Below, piece by piece: positions 47,640-58,129 of a DNA stretch of 64,000 bases. How positions within the stretch are numbered: position 1 is the stretch's first letter; every line of letters begins with the position of its first letter. The notes under the pieces are model-generated. The model was not told where the DNA came from. It was given only the letters and a program-made list of their open reading frames with translations, and ran no database searches. A program made the translations under genes and the position numbers. Source of the DNA: Acanthosoma haemorrhoidale (Eukaryota; Arthropoda; Insecta; Hemiptera; Acanthosomatidae); NCBI GenBank assembly GCA_930367205.1, contig OV884009.1, forward strand, positions 83,101,189 through 83,165,188. The letters are read 5' to 3'.

Positions 47640-48160
47640 CATAATACATGGGTCTTATTGTTTTCTCAGCAGCTCTGTACCGGCCTGTAAGTCAAAAGAC
47701 TTCAAAGGAGAAGCAAAATGAAGCAAGCAGAGTGTGAAATTGGCCCTTCTCGAGGTGGAACTGTAAAGTTAATTAGATTCTGAATAGGGTTGAAGAAATT
47801 GTGCGATGGTGGGGGGCGGGGTTGGCTGAGAAACATTTACCGCGAGGATAGCACTACCAAGGGTAGCAATTATCCTCAAGTAGTGTTTTAATGTCGGCCA
47901 GTGTGGGTTAGGGGCCAGGCAGATTACCATAACAACGGGCGATCCGGTAGCAATTGATTACTTGTGTCAGGAGCTAAATAGAACTGTCAAAGCAAGATGT
48001 CACCAGCAGAGTGTTTGTTTGTTGCCCCAGGTGGGGGACCAATCTCCAATATGTCGCCATTCGGGCCAACCGCTTGTCTGTCTGTCTCCTCCACAACCAG
48101 CCAATTTCCTCCATCCTAATTACTCCTTTTACGTTTGATCTGATTTACAAAGGCTTAACT
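47640..48160. promoter_or_regulatory. candidate distal enhancer island 1
   Basis: About 500 bp of balanced, complex sequence in an AT-rich desert, with no transposon similarity and no long open frame. Visible motifs: TTAATTAG (47769), GGGGCGGGG (47813), CAATTGATTA (47951), an E-box CAGGTG (48028) and ACCAAT (48039). Composition and motif density suggest a conserved regulatory element, possibly of dmrt99B 15 kb upstream; this is inference. Confidence 0.35.
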
Positions 48161-48599
48161 TTAATTGAAAACCTTTAAAACATTATTTCTACTTTCCAGA
48201 CATTCTGCCTTTAACTTAACTCGAGAATCCGCACCGTGGGTCTAAAAGACCATTTCTTTCTTCTTCCCGTCTCTTTGATATTACTTCTAGTAAACAAGGA
48301 TCGTTTATTCACTTTATCTCTGATCCTGCATTAACTCCCCGCACTACCTCACTCCTTTTAGTCTAACCTTTAATAGCATTTGTGAAATATATTAATGGGA
48401 TAAAAAATTCAATATATTCGATTCAAGGATAAAAAGACTAAAATTATGTTTCATTAACCGGAAAATAAATTTTATTTTAACGAAAAGATTCCATCCCCTA
48501 CGACTACTACAGCATCGAGACTATACTTTTAGAAAGTCCATTTCTACTTTGGACTTTGAAGAATGCCCAGTCCAAGGGGCACAACCTCTGTGAGACTGT

Positions 48600-48990
48600 T
48601 TGGATGGGGGGGGGGAGGGCCATATAACGCAATTGCACAGTTCACGGTGAGGTTCGTGATACTGTACACAAACACTGAGGCCAGCTATTACTGGCTATAG
48701 CTTTTGGACGTAGCTAAGGCGTTTGACAGGGAGTATATCCAACTAATTTTCTTTAGACCGCTTTAGTTTAGAATATTCTACCAAATAGCAGGAGTTCTTC
48801 AAGGGAGCGTATTAGGACCTGTCATTAACACCCTATACACTGATGACATTCCTAAGACAGACCCCTAATACCATCCTTGCAGCCTTGATGATGACTGATC
48901 GTCTCATTTCATTCTGTTTCCCTGATCACATCCACAACCTTCAAAACTGTCATATAACTATTACTTATCAAAGTGTGTGAACTTGTAATA
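48600..48990 (+). mobile_element. LINE reverse-transcriptase core remnant
   Basis: The plus strand reads LLDVAKAFDRE at about 48697-48730, the RT block with the first catalytic aspartate. Then comes AGVLQGSVLGPVINTLYTDD at 48788-48847, which is RT motif 4 (QG..LGP) and the following block. Near 48880 a degenerate LDDD stands where the catalytic DD would be, followed by PDHIHNLQNC, resembling the DPDIASHNLQ segment of family J. Stops and frameshifts abound. Confidence 0.7.
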
Positions 48991-48999
48991 ATGTAAAGA

Positions 49000-50145
49000 T
49001 ATTTGACCTCAAGGAATTTGCCATGCGCGCTAATATCATAAAATAGCAATTTACCCCCTAAAGGGTTTCATTAGAAGTTACACAGATATGCCTAACATTT
49101 TGAAGACGAATTTGAGCGTTGACAGGGTATTAGAATTCAGTACTGACAAAAGAATTATGAGTGGGTAAAGTCCAAACAATATGTTACAGAAGACTTTTTC
49201 CTATACGTATGGAGTAACTCCGGGGTAAGATGAATGAAAGAGGTGCAACATATGCAGTGCGTATGTTCAGCTGGCTTCGGAAGTAACATTGGGATTGTAA
49301 CTGAAAGAAACATGTACTTCCTGGTATGATGAACAACGAAAAAAAAAAAAAAAAAAAAGCCTACAGAGTTATGTTGCACTAGCACACGCGTCGGACCCTG
49401 CTGTAAAGCCGGAAACGGCAGGTTGAAAAGCACCTTAATCGTAAAAAGAAGGTAAAAGAGAGAATCAGAAGCTAGAAGAACTCAAGAGACTATGAAGAAA
49501 AATGCAGAGTTGGAATTCCTACCAAAAGATTGATGAAGGGGAGAAACGATTTATCCCATTTCGAGTGCTAAGCAAATGGAACACTCCTGAACGAGGGTAC
49601 TTGAAGATGGAACCGGCACTATAGATCTCTTCTTAGAGGTGGCCAACGAGAGGCGGGATAGGGTATCTTGCGATTCCAGGGTCTGGAAGATATGAAATAA
49701 ACCGGGGCAATATCCGGGCTATGAAATAATGAAGCTGGTTATGATAGTTTGCCTGGAACTTTTCAAGTACCATAAATACGGATTCAAGAAAGTTATGCAC
49801 GACCTCGTTATGACCTATGGACAGAGGAGCTCCCCCGCCCATAGCTTGATATAGGACTGTTATGTGTCCTGTACATAAGAACTCAGGTCAACTGGAGTTT
49901 GGAAACTAGAAGGACTCCCTAGTAACTAGAAGTAGTAGTAATTGTGCCTTTAAAGTTTTCTATAGCATTCTTTTTCAATCCTGAGAACGAGAGCTTGACC
50001 CTTATCAATGCGGCTTTCGAAGAATGAAATCCGAGTAAATACTATCTCGGGGCCAAATCCTTAAGAAAGGCAGCACATCGGATAAGTACCTAAAATCTGT
50101 TAGTACATTTTACATTTGCTAATAAAATTCTCAATATAACAATGC
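49000..50145. other. intergenic, repeat-like mixed sequence
   Basis: A run of 20 A at 49339-49358, then about 500 bp of balanced-composition DNA (49440-49950). It looks transposon-derived but has no frame I can assign. A minus-strand open frame at 49633-49842 has no recognised domain. Confidence 0.35.
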
Positions 50146-50149
50146 AATA

Positions 50150-50820
50150 CAAGGCCATCCATGGAAGATCTGATTCGCCTTTCACAACTATCGATGACAG
50201 ACTGCACAGCAGGAGGGTATAGGGATGATTATGGGTGATGTTCGTCCCCAGTAGAGGGGGGGGGTAAGGAAAGGTGTTAGGTTCACAGATGTGTGAGTCC
50301 CCAAGGTGGGGAGAAGACGTCCGCCGCGGGCTAGGGTCGCTACAACCTCTAGCTGCCGTCCGGCAAGCACCTAGAAAGAGATAATATGGGTGGACCTGTG
50401 GTCTTTCACCTCTGCTGGTGGCCTAGTCGGCGTGAGGCTTAATTCTTTTTGATCTGACTCCATAAGATCTTAGAAGGTGTGCCCCGACAGTGCACTATGT
50501 TCAGGAGAAGAGGTATAGGGTAGGTATTGTATTTAGTTTATGTGGTCTTGGAATGACCACGGATTCACACTCGGTATCTGAGGGTAGGCAAAATCAACCG
50601 TATCCCAAAGGTGAGTGTGAACCGGAGAGAGGCAGACTAGAATGCCGTGGGAGACACTACTAGGTAAAGTTTGTAGGGCCAAGGCAACCGTTGTCCGCGA
50701 GGGAGAGGTCTCTCCCAGGTTTTAGTATGCTAGTTTTAACGAGACGAAGGCAGAGAATCCCACTAGGAAAGTGTGGGGTCTGACAACGCCGGACTAAAAC
50801 ATAACATCACTTTTGTATAA
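50150..50820. repeat. GC-rich repeat-like block of unknown family
   Basis: About 670 bp clearly richer in G than its surroundings, with a G run at 50256-50264. It contains segments such as GGTGTGCCCCGACAGTGCAC and CGCGAGGGAGAGGTCTCTCC. No reading frame is convincing. It resembles the 5' UTR of a retrotransposon in texture. I find no second copy in the window. Confidence 0.3.
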
Positions 50821-50829
50821 GAATATATT

Positions 50830-51500
50830 CTAGCGGTAAATATCCCTGATTATAAACTCAATGGTCGATGGTCCTTACCTGCACCATATATTGTGATGAA
50901 GGGATGCTCAGCTCATCTGTAATAATCAAAAGATACACATTAACATTGCAGGATCTTGGCTATAATCAATTCAATATTTATGAAACCAATTAGGACAATA
51001 ACTTGTAGGAACATTAAGGAATTTACATTGACGTTGATCAAGTTCACTAATAAGATTTTATTGACAATAGGAGTATGAATGTGAATAAATAAATATTAAT
51101 ATCATCAACTGAAGGAGCTTATTTATTGAAAAAAAAAAATGCTAACTGCTAAGATTAGTAGTATCATGGCAAAATATTTTATCTCACCGCGTAAAACCTT
51201 TGTTTGAAGTCTAGGACCGGCAGGTGCAGTCCAGATTGTGTGGCCTTTTCGTTTTGTGAACCGCATATTGTCGCGAAGGGCACGTAATAGGTAGGGAACG
51301 TTATCTCCGTTCAATGTTTTATTCTTAAAAGATGTAAGAACGGAAAATTGCAATGTCGTGAATTAAATGAAAAAAAATCATGTATGACTTTAAAATTAAC
51401 TAAAACTTTAAACGATACAAGAAAAAATAATAAAACAATAATTATAGCATATATTCGTTAATTTACGTTTGAATTATTGCAGTTTTGTAAAATAGTACGT
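50830..51500. other. intergenic, AT-rich with one remnant
   Basis: Mostly AT-rich. The minus strand of 51180-51353 reads NKTLNGDNVPYLLRALRDNM, which recalls the NKTLHNDLNIPYILELIPSK segment of family J. It may be a distant relative of that LINE tail. Too short to classify firmly. Confidence 0.4.
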
Positions 51501-51507
51501 TTTCTAA

Positions 51508-51612
51508 ATTAAAATTCAAATTTATTTCCAATATAAAAATATTTGAATAATATGCAATGCATCTACTCTAAAACCAAAAATTAAACTAACATCATCGCTC
51601 TTAGTTATAAAT
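51508..51612 (+). repeat. dispersed repeat D, copy 2
   Basis: Matches 19340-19450 in the same orientation, including CAAATTTATTTCCAATAT, TATGCAATGCATCTACTC and ACTAACATCATCGCT. Confidence 0.6.
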
Positions 51613-52059
51613 ACAATATTCATTTGTATGTCTTTTTGAACTGAATTTACGGACATTTTGATTTCTATTGTTTTTTAAATATTTCCAAAAATAGAAATAA
51701 TCCCCAAACATTAATAAAAAAAAAATTTATTTATAAGAATAATTATTACATGAAGATATTTTTTTTGTTCATTCATTTATTGTTAAATGTCATGAATAAC
51801 ATTTTTTAAAGTCAAATTTTTTTTTATTAATTAAATAATAACAGATGCGCGGTGCATGCACATGCATGACTGATTAAGATTAGGTGCTATGCAAATTAAG
51901 AAGGTTGTTCTATTATGGATGTATCGTTTAATGTAATTTCCTTCATTTATGGGATTAGGCTAGTTATAAACAAAATTAACGTGAATAAACAATAATGTGA
52001 ATATTATAATTCCGAAAGATTATTGGAATATATCTCTTCGACATGAAACTCCATTGTGT

Positions 52060-52560
52060 AAAGTAATTGGCATAGATCTAATGGAAGGGGGTTAGAGGAC
52101 TGTAATTTCTTGGCTCGGGGTTCACGGCTAAAGGGACATTGATGGAAAATAATTGTAAAGGGGCGGGTGTCTTGGGGATTTGCATGGCGGGCCGACAGAC
52201 AATAGCGGATCCAGCCATGGATGGCTTCCATTAATATGGAAATGCTGCTGGGAACTCGGGCAGAGTATCCACCTTGCCAAAGCCAGCCCTACAGAATGCA
52301 TTAACTCTTTGTCTTCTGATTTAATTAACTACACTCCTTCCTCGCAGACTTTAATTAGATTTTCTTCATGTGGTAATGACCGGTTTAACAGTTATCGCGC
52401 CCTCACATTTATCTGTAAGATCGTGCTAAAGTCACCTCTTCTTTGGCGCCTTTACTCTGTTATCCAGCCTGCTGAATGTGAGCCCAAAGAGGATGGCTCA
52501 ACTTTCAAACAGGTCCAGGTGCTAATGAAGAGGATTATAGAGACAACAAATTAAATAAAT
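52060..52560. promoter_or_regulatory. candidate distal enhancer island 2
   Basis: Balanced, complex sequence flanked by AT-rich DNA. TTAATTAA lies at 52321-52328 and TTAATTAG at 52351-52358, homeodomain dimer-type sites, with GGGGCGGGTGTC near 52158. A plus-strand open frame of 124 codons (52180-52554) spans it but has no domain, no splice support and no good start context, so I favour a non-coding conserved element. Confidence 0.35.
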
Positions 52561-52564
52561 GGCC

Positions 52565-53300
52565 CATATTGACAATTAGAAAAAGTAGTGAACTGTATAA
52601 AAATAAGTGGTTCATAAAATAAAAAGTACCAGTAGCCCCTAATCTATACAGCATATTTAGTAATAAAAAAAAATAATCAGAAAATAAAATAATGACCGCC
52701 TGGTCAAAAATAAGCAACACTTACGAATGAAAATTAAAATTAGCCTAAAAGTAACGACAAAAATGTCAATAGAGGGGGAATTAATGTCCATTTAGTGGAA
52801 AATTAATAAAGGATGATAGAATATAACATATTTGTCCCCAACAACAATTGGTTGTCCGAGAGGAATTTCGAAATTGATCTACTAAGAAGAAATGAGAAAT
52901 CGATCTCTGGATGCACTAACAAGGGTGTCGAGGTGAAGACAGGTCAGCCATAGGAGGCTAGAGTACAGGGGTATCAGGGACCTGGTAAGGGTTCATGGGG
53001 AGAATTGTTTTTCCTGGCACAGGCAAGAATAACTCTTAGTTCTTCACATAGAAAACAACTTATAACGCACATTCACAAGATTCACAGAAATATAAAATAA
53101 GTGAATCGTCAACAACAGGTGCCCGTCTGTGATAGCGGCCGTAAAGTCAAGTGCAATGCTTTTCACAATTAACTATTTCGTTACAGCCCCGAAAACCATT
53201 TTACTGACAGTATTAATAACATTTTATAATTATAGCCCACTTAAGTCATAACCCTTATTACATATTATTATTCAGGACCTTGTGATCGTAAATTTGATAC
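52565..53300. other. intergenic, nothing recognised
   Basis: AT-rich to mixed sequence lying between the candidate island and the hAT relic. No gene seen. Confidence 0.45.
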
Positions 53301-53309
53301 CCTATTCCA

Positions 53310-54598
53310 GGGGTGGCTAATCTTTAATTCTGACCAGCGTGCTCTTGCACGCTAGGGAATGAGACAGTCGGTTTTAAGAAAAACCTGTCACATAAATAGC
53401 AAGCTTTGCCTCAAACGATGCCACGTGAGAACCGGAATTTTCTGCGACTGAAGGCACGAACGAGCACGTTTGTTATATTGTATTGCCAACCACTGGTTTT
53501 TCGACAGAAGATAATTCCAGTTCCTTGGATAAATCGGTTTCTTGTGAATAACGCATTGATATTTTAGAAGAGCTCTATTCTAATAATTTTTAATTTGTTC
53601 AATACAGACCTTGTTTTTACCGACCATGGCAGTAGCCACATCAGAGCAAACGCTGTATAATTTTTGCCAGTCTAATTTTTTCCTTCAAGAATGATTTTAG
53701 CTCTTCAAAAACCGTTGTTCGTAGTTGACGGAGGTCAAGGAGATTTCAGACATTTTAAGATTCTCGCTGACAGAAACGAAAACACACAGCTGTGCAGATA
53801 ATTTGGTGTCACGATTTTTGTCCAAAACCACAGAAAAATATTTGCAATTCACAAGCTTAGAAATTACCCGGGAGCTTGTACCATATGCCATCCAGTCGAT
53901 TATTACCGCATTACCGTATTTCGAGAGAGGGCTTTTTCGTCCACAAGATCAGAAATTTTTGGATTGTTAAAAGATTTTTAAGCTGGGCTTGATAACTTGT
54001 TCTCCATCTCCGCATTGGTTTATTGCTTGTGCCAGTAGCGAAGAGATTTTGCCCGCATAACGATTTTTTTCTTTTGTCAGTGAAATCGAATCTTAAGACT
54101 GAACCAACCGGATCCTTCAAATCAAAATCAGAATAAGTCTTCGTGACGTGGTTCTCTAAATTGTAAACTTAGGCACTGAAACATTTCCACAACAGGACAA
54201 ACCCACTGGGTTTGATGCGTTTATATTCATAAATAGAATCTGTTCTCCCAAGCTTGTTTATTTCACTAGTAAAAGCAGAAGAGTTGAAAAAATTGATCAA
54301 AAAAAGGAGTGTCTGGGAGCTGGAATTCTACGCAAAAAGTGGGGAATAAACGTGCCAGTTGATCTACAGAAAATATCAAAGGATCTGATTCCTTCGTTTT
54401 TTGCCCCCTGGATCATATGCAGCAAAAGTTCATGAAGAGCGGTGCCACGCCATTCTCGTTTTTTCAAACCACCCCTCCCCTGTAGCACTTAGTGACACTT
54501 GCCAATTATACTATAAGTGTACCGAAACAAACATTTCTGGTCTATTACGAGTTTGTGTTGAGTAGATAAACTTAAAAAAAATCCTGGGTTGGCCACCC
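53310..54598 (-). mobile_element. hAT-superfamily transposon relic
   Basis: Terminal sequences GGGTGGCTAATCT (53311-53323) and, inverted, GGGTGGCCAACCC (54598-54586) match at 10 of 13 positions and resemble hAT ends. ATTCCA adjoins both ends (53304-53309 and 54599-54604), a likely remnant of the 8-bp target duplication. On the minus strand about 53950-53697 reads DEKALSRNTVMR, then (after a frameshift) IIDWMAYGTSSRVISKLVNC and KYFSVVLDK, then TKLSAQLCVFV. This is the hAT transposase block before and around the first catalytic aspartate (consensus like LSR.TV.RRI and FS.ALDESTD...QL.VF). Here the D-E-S-T-D motif is degraded. Other minus-strand pieces at 53911-54120 and 54297-54488 are upstream coding or inserted sequence. 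The element is 1.29 kb, so the C-terminal dimerisation region is missing. Confidence 0.75.
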
Positions 54599-54609
54599 AT
54601 TCCACCAAT

Positions 54610-55240
54610 TAATCAATAAATCTTAATTACTTTTTAATGGGCTGCTTTTGTTTAATTGTCGGGGCATTAAATGGAGCTAACAGAATCACTGTTGAGTTGT
54701 GCATAGGACTTAAATGGCAGTTTTTATGGCTTTTTGTTTCTGTAGTCCGACTAAAATCCCAAGATATGATACATATTATTAATCTTATATATTATATATC
54801 TTATATTATTAATTATGTAATGAATATTCATTATTTTTTGAGTCATTGGATCATAAACTTAAAGATATGGACAAGCTGTTCAAGATTATTTAATTTGTAT
54901 TTTAATCAAGAAAAATCCAATTAATGATCCAATAATTGAGTTTTAACTGTAATTTAAATCGTATGCGCAAGTTTAACTTAATGGGTGTTTAACATGAAGA
55001 CATACTACAGTACATACATGCAGTGTGGTAGTTCCATATGATGCCCCGATGATAATACAAATAAAAGTTATTGATTAATTCGTTACCATATCGACTAGGG
55101 TATCAACATTTACTATCAAAATGTATTGAATTATAATATGTAATATGGTTTGAGTCTTCAGAGGGCTGTAATTTCAAAAAGTCGTTAAAATAGATTTCGT
55201 GGTCGTAATGAGTCGAAATAATGTGATCCATAATTTTTTA
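54610..55240. other. intergenic, AT-rich, nothing recognised
   Basis: AT-rich sequence with a palindromic-looking TATA stretch near 54770-54830. No gene seen. Confidence 0.45.
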
Positions 55241-55242
55241 CG

Positions 55243-55600
55243 ATCCCTATAGTCCTCCTAGGAGGCTAAAGTGGCAGAGGCCTCATGACCTGCTATAAAT
55301 ACGTGACAGTGGGAGTCAGTTTCTCCAATCATGTCCTGAGTGTCTGTGGCTCTTGCGCTCTTGGTCAGCCTCCACTGGCTCGTATCCGGTGACGCGGCTG
55401 ACGGAAGAGTGTGGGGGACTTCCCAAGCCTCCGCTTTCTCATTCGCATGCGAGGGAGGTGACAAGCATATGGATTTGGGAGGTCTCTGGGCTGTTAGTAA
55501 ATACTGTATAAATGAGCGAGTGAATGAAGAATTCTAAATATGGTGTGAATGGGAACATTGAATATTACTTTAATAAGGCAGATTGTAGTTTTATCACAAT
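55243..55600 (+). mobile_element. LINE family J, 3' UTR-only copy 3
   Basis: Starts inside the end of the coding part (RRLKWQRPHDLL-like, 55256-55290) and contains the 3' UTR to TTTTATCACAAT. Same internal GC-rich segment as the 41 kb and 19.6 kb copies. 5'-truncated. Confidence 0.8.
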
Positions 55601-55829
55601 GAAGTTTTAACTTAATTAATTGACCTGAATGTTTTTACCCGAATGACAAAAGAATCAATAGCGGTGTCAAAGTAGGCAAAACCTGGCCTGAATGAGATGT
55701 GCAGACCAATGATGGTTGTTACTTGGCGAGAAAAGGGAACCTCATATATCCCAAAAGAAATTGAATGCGTGTGACAGGAGTTGAGTTGCCGACTGTTCGA
55801 GTCGAACACAACTGTATTTATGGTTGAGT

Positions 55830-56100
55830 TTGAATAAGTGTGGGCGGTTCTTCCCTATCATCTCACCATCACACCTCTTCCTGAATAAAAGATGACTTGG
55901 GCAGTGTTGACCAAGCTCCGCCGAGTCACCGTGTCCACACCGCTGTACCTTTAAGTAGCCGGCTCAGGTCTCGCCGACCATGAAAACATTAACAGTTAAC
56001 CAGCCTTTGTCTGTTCCAGGACTCCTCCACTGTTTGTCTAATGGGCCCGAGTGAGAGGTTTTACCTTGAAGCTGTCTATCGTTCCTACGTGCTTTATTAT
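55830..56100. promoter_or_regulatory. candidate distal enhancer island 3
   Basis: Balanced non-repeat sequence with CTTTAAGTAGCC (55949-55960, NK-2-like AAGTAG), the palindrome AGCCGGCT (55957-55964), ATTAACAGTTAACC (55988-56001) and CCTTTGTCTG (56004-56013, TCF/SOX-like). Function is inference. Confidence 0.3.
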
Positions 56101-56475
56101 AGTAGCTGTACTAACGATTCAATTATTCTGAAACATCGGATTGAAACAACACCTCAAAGTACGTGACAAGTTTTTGGTTGAAGTAAAAAAACTGGAAGTA
56201 TAGAAAAAAAATTTAAATTAACTTTTATTTGAATTTTCTTAAATATTCTTTGAAAATTAAACGTTTATATACATGTTTTGGTATTACTTCTTAGCTAGTT
56301 TTGTCATAGTTATATTAACACATATTTATATTTTCTGATAGCAGGTAAAATAAATAAAAACCTACTTTACAGAATAAAATCAAATCAAATAAACATAATT
56401 ACATAATAAAAATTAAGCTATTTTTTAAATGCACCTGCAAATCCCACGCATAGTAGCGTCAAGAGTCTAAAAGAA

Positions 56476-56498
56476 TTTTTTTTTTTTTTTTTTTTTTT
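56476..56498. repeat. poly-T run
   Basis: A run of 23 T, about 130 bp before the 3' end of the minus-strand family J copy. It could mark an older poly-A tail of a minus-strand insertion. Confidence 0.8.
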
Positions 56499-56629
56499 AA
56501 ATTTCAAAACCTCAAACCAAAAAAAATACAATATACAAAAATAATAAAATAATTGGATTACAGATTTCTCCTCTTCCTGCATTCACATGCATTTGGAGGA
56601 GTGCATAAATATATTATATTGAGAACTTT

Positions 56630-57458
56630 ATTGTGCAATAATTACAATCTGCCTTTTATAAGGCAATAATAATACAGATAAATGATCTCATTCATACCAT
56701 ATTTACAGTCATCATTCACTCACTCATTCATACATAGGACATGATTGGAGAAACTGGCCATTGCCAGGACTCCCACTGTCACGCGATTATAGCAGGTCAC
56801 GAGGCCACTGCCGTTTCAGTCTCCGAGGAGGATTATAGGGATGAGTGGCGCAGTGCAAAGACTGCGCTACAGGATTAGGGTGGTTGGAAAGGCTACTGTG
56901 GAATTTCATAAACTTGGAAGGGATGAGTTCTAGAATGTAGGGTATATTAAGGTCGTTATGAAGGGTTTTGTTGCTGACATAATAAGGGGCATTTACTATT
57001 GTTCTCAGGACTTTGGATTGAAAGGATTGGATACGCTTGATGTTCGACTTTTTTGCTGTCCCCCATAGCTCTATTCCGTATGTCCAGATTGGTTTAAGTA
57101 TAACTTTGTAGATTAGTAGTTTATTTTCTATTGAGAGATGGGATGTCCTTTGAAGTAGTCTGTACAGTTGTCCAAAGCGTCTGTTTAGTTCTTGTCTTTT
57201 TAGTCTCGTATGTGGGTTCCAGGTCAGTCGTTTGTCAAGATGGAAGCCTAAGTACCGTACTGTCTCGGTTACTGGGAGAGGAATAGAATTAAAATAAACT
57301 AATGGACAAGTCTTGCGACAAAGGGTGAAGGTAATGTGGGAGCATTTTGCTTCATTAACTTTGATCCGCCATTGATTGCACCAATACTCGATCTCGTCAA
57401 GGTGTTTTTGAAGGTTATGGGATGCTATGTCGGGGTCTGGGTGGGATAGCAAGAGCAT
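56630..57458 (-). mobile_element. LINE family J, best-preserved coding copy
   Basis: The longest intact frame in the window: 223 codons on the minus strand (57458-56787). It starts MLLLSHPDPDIASHNLQ, the part just after the RT catalytic ADD block. It runs through WCNQWRIKVNEAKCSHITF, then VRYLGFHLDKRLTWNPHTRL, KLLIYKVILKPIWTYGIELW and IKRIQSFQSKVLRTIVNAP, to PRRLKRQWPRDLL. This is the thumb and C-terminal region of a jockey-clade LINE reverse transcriptase. The catalytic core, endonuclease and ORF1 are lost by 5' truncation at 57458. The 3' UTR (56786-56630) lacks about 170 bp of the GC-rich segment found in the other copies: sequence jumps from TCATACATAGG to ACATGATTGGAG. An uninterrupted frame suggests it is young. 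Confidence 0.88.
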
Positions 57459-57719
57459 AAATATAATAAAATTTTTGTTGTGGTTAAAAGTTCATCGTTC
57501 TTATACAACACTAGGTGATGAGGCTCACCTTCGTACGAAGTTCATCTTTAGGTCTCTTATTGGTGTATCTCCTCAGTGAGAGTTTGTCATAATTTCTTAT
57601 TTCAGGATTCTGTTTGGGTGTGTATATGGTTGTATCGTTGGCAATAACATTTCAGATATTCTTTTATAACGTGGGTATCCTTTATAGAGGATGGGATTAT
57701 AATCCCCAGTCACAGATTT

Positions 57720-58040
57720 CGAGTTATTTCAAGATTTTTCTAGTTTGATTGCCTCCTGGGGTGGCACATGTCAGAATAGAACGGTTTTGGTGAAAGCTTT
57801 GTTAATGAGGTTTTTGACATTGTTTATTCTATTATTTATGTATACCGTAAATTATTGTATTTTATCTAGTGTCGAACCAAGGTACTTGACATATCTGGAG
57901 CACGGGATGGGGGCACTAACATTTAAGATTTTAGTTTGTAGGATTGGATTACTGAGATTCACTTCGGCATAAAACTCCTTTCAAGTTCTGATTTGCTCCA
58001 CTTCATGAAGGACATGTTACACAGTAATTAAAAAAAATAA
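57720..58040 (-). mobile_element. LINE reverse-transcriptase fragment (family L)
   Basis: The minus strand reads KEFYAEVNLSNPILQTKILN, then CSRYVKYLGSTLD and YINNRINNVKNLINKAFTK. This is the post-catalytic RT block with the YLG..LD motif of jockey-like LINEs. Stops interrupt it. A short stretch of the same coding sequence (AEVNLSNPILKTP) recurs on the plus strand at 58085-58130, giving an inverted repeat. Confidence 0.7.
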
Positions 58041-58120
58041 ATAAAGCCATGCAAACCGTGTGTTTAATACGTTCCCGTTAGGGATTTTATGCCGAAGTGA
58101 ATCTCAGTAATCCAATCCTA
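57939..58120. repeat. perfect 36-bp inverted repeat, 110-bp spacer
   Basis: 57939-57974 (TAGGATTGGATTACTGAGAT and onward to GGCATAAAA) is the exact reverse complement of 58085-58120. Both arms are LINE family L coding sequence. The spacer contains an AATTAAAAAAAATAAATAAA stretch. Confidence 0.95.
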
Positions 58121-58129
58121 AAAACACCA

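Noticed and set aside
57745..57972. 75-codon plus-strand frame
   Set aside because: Antisense shadow of the minus-strand LINE reverse-transcriptase fragment.
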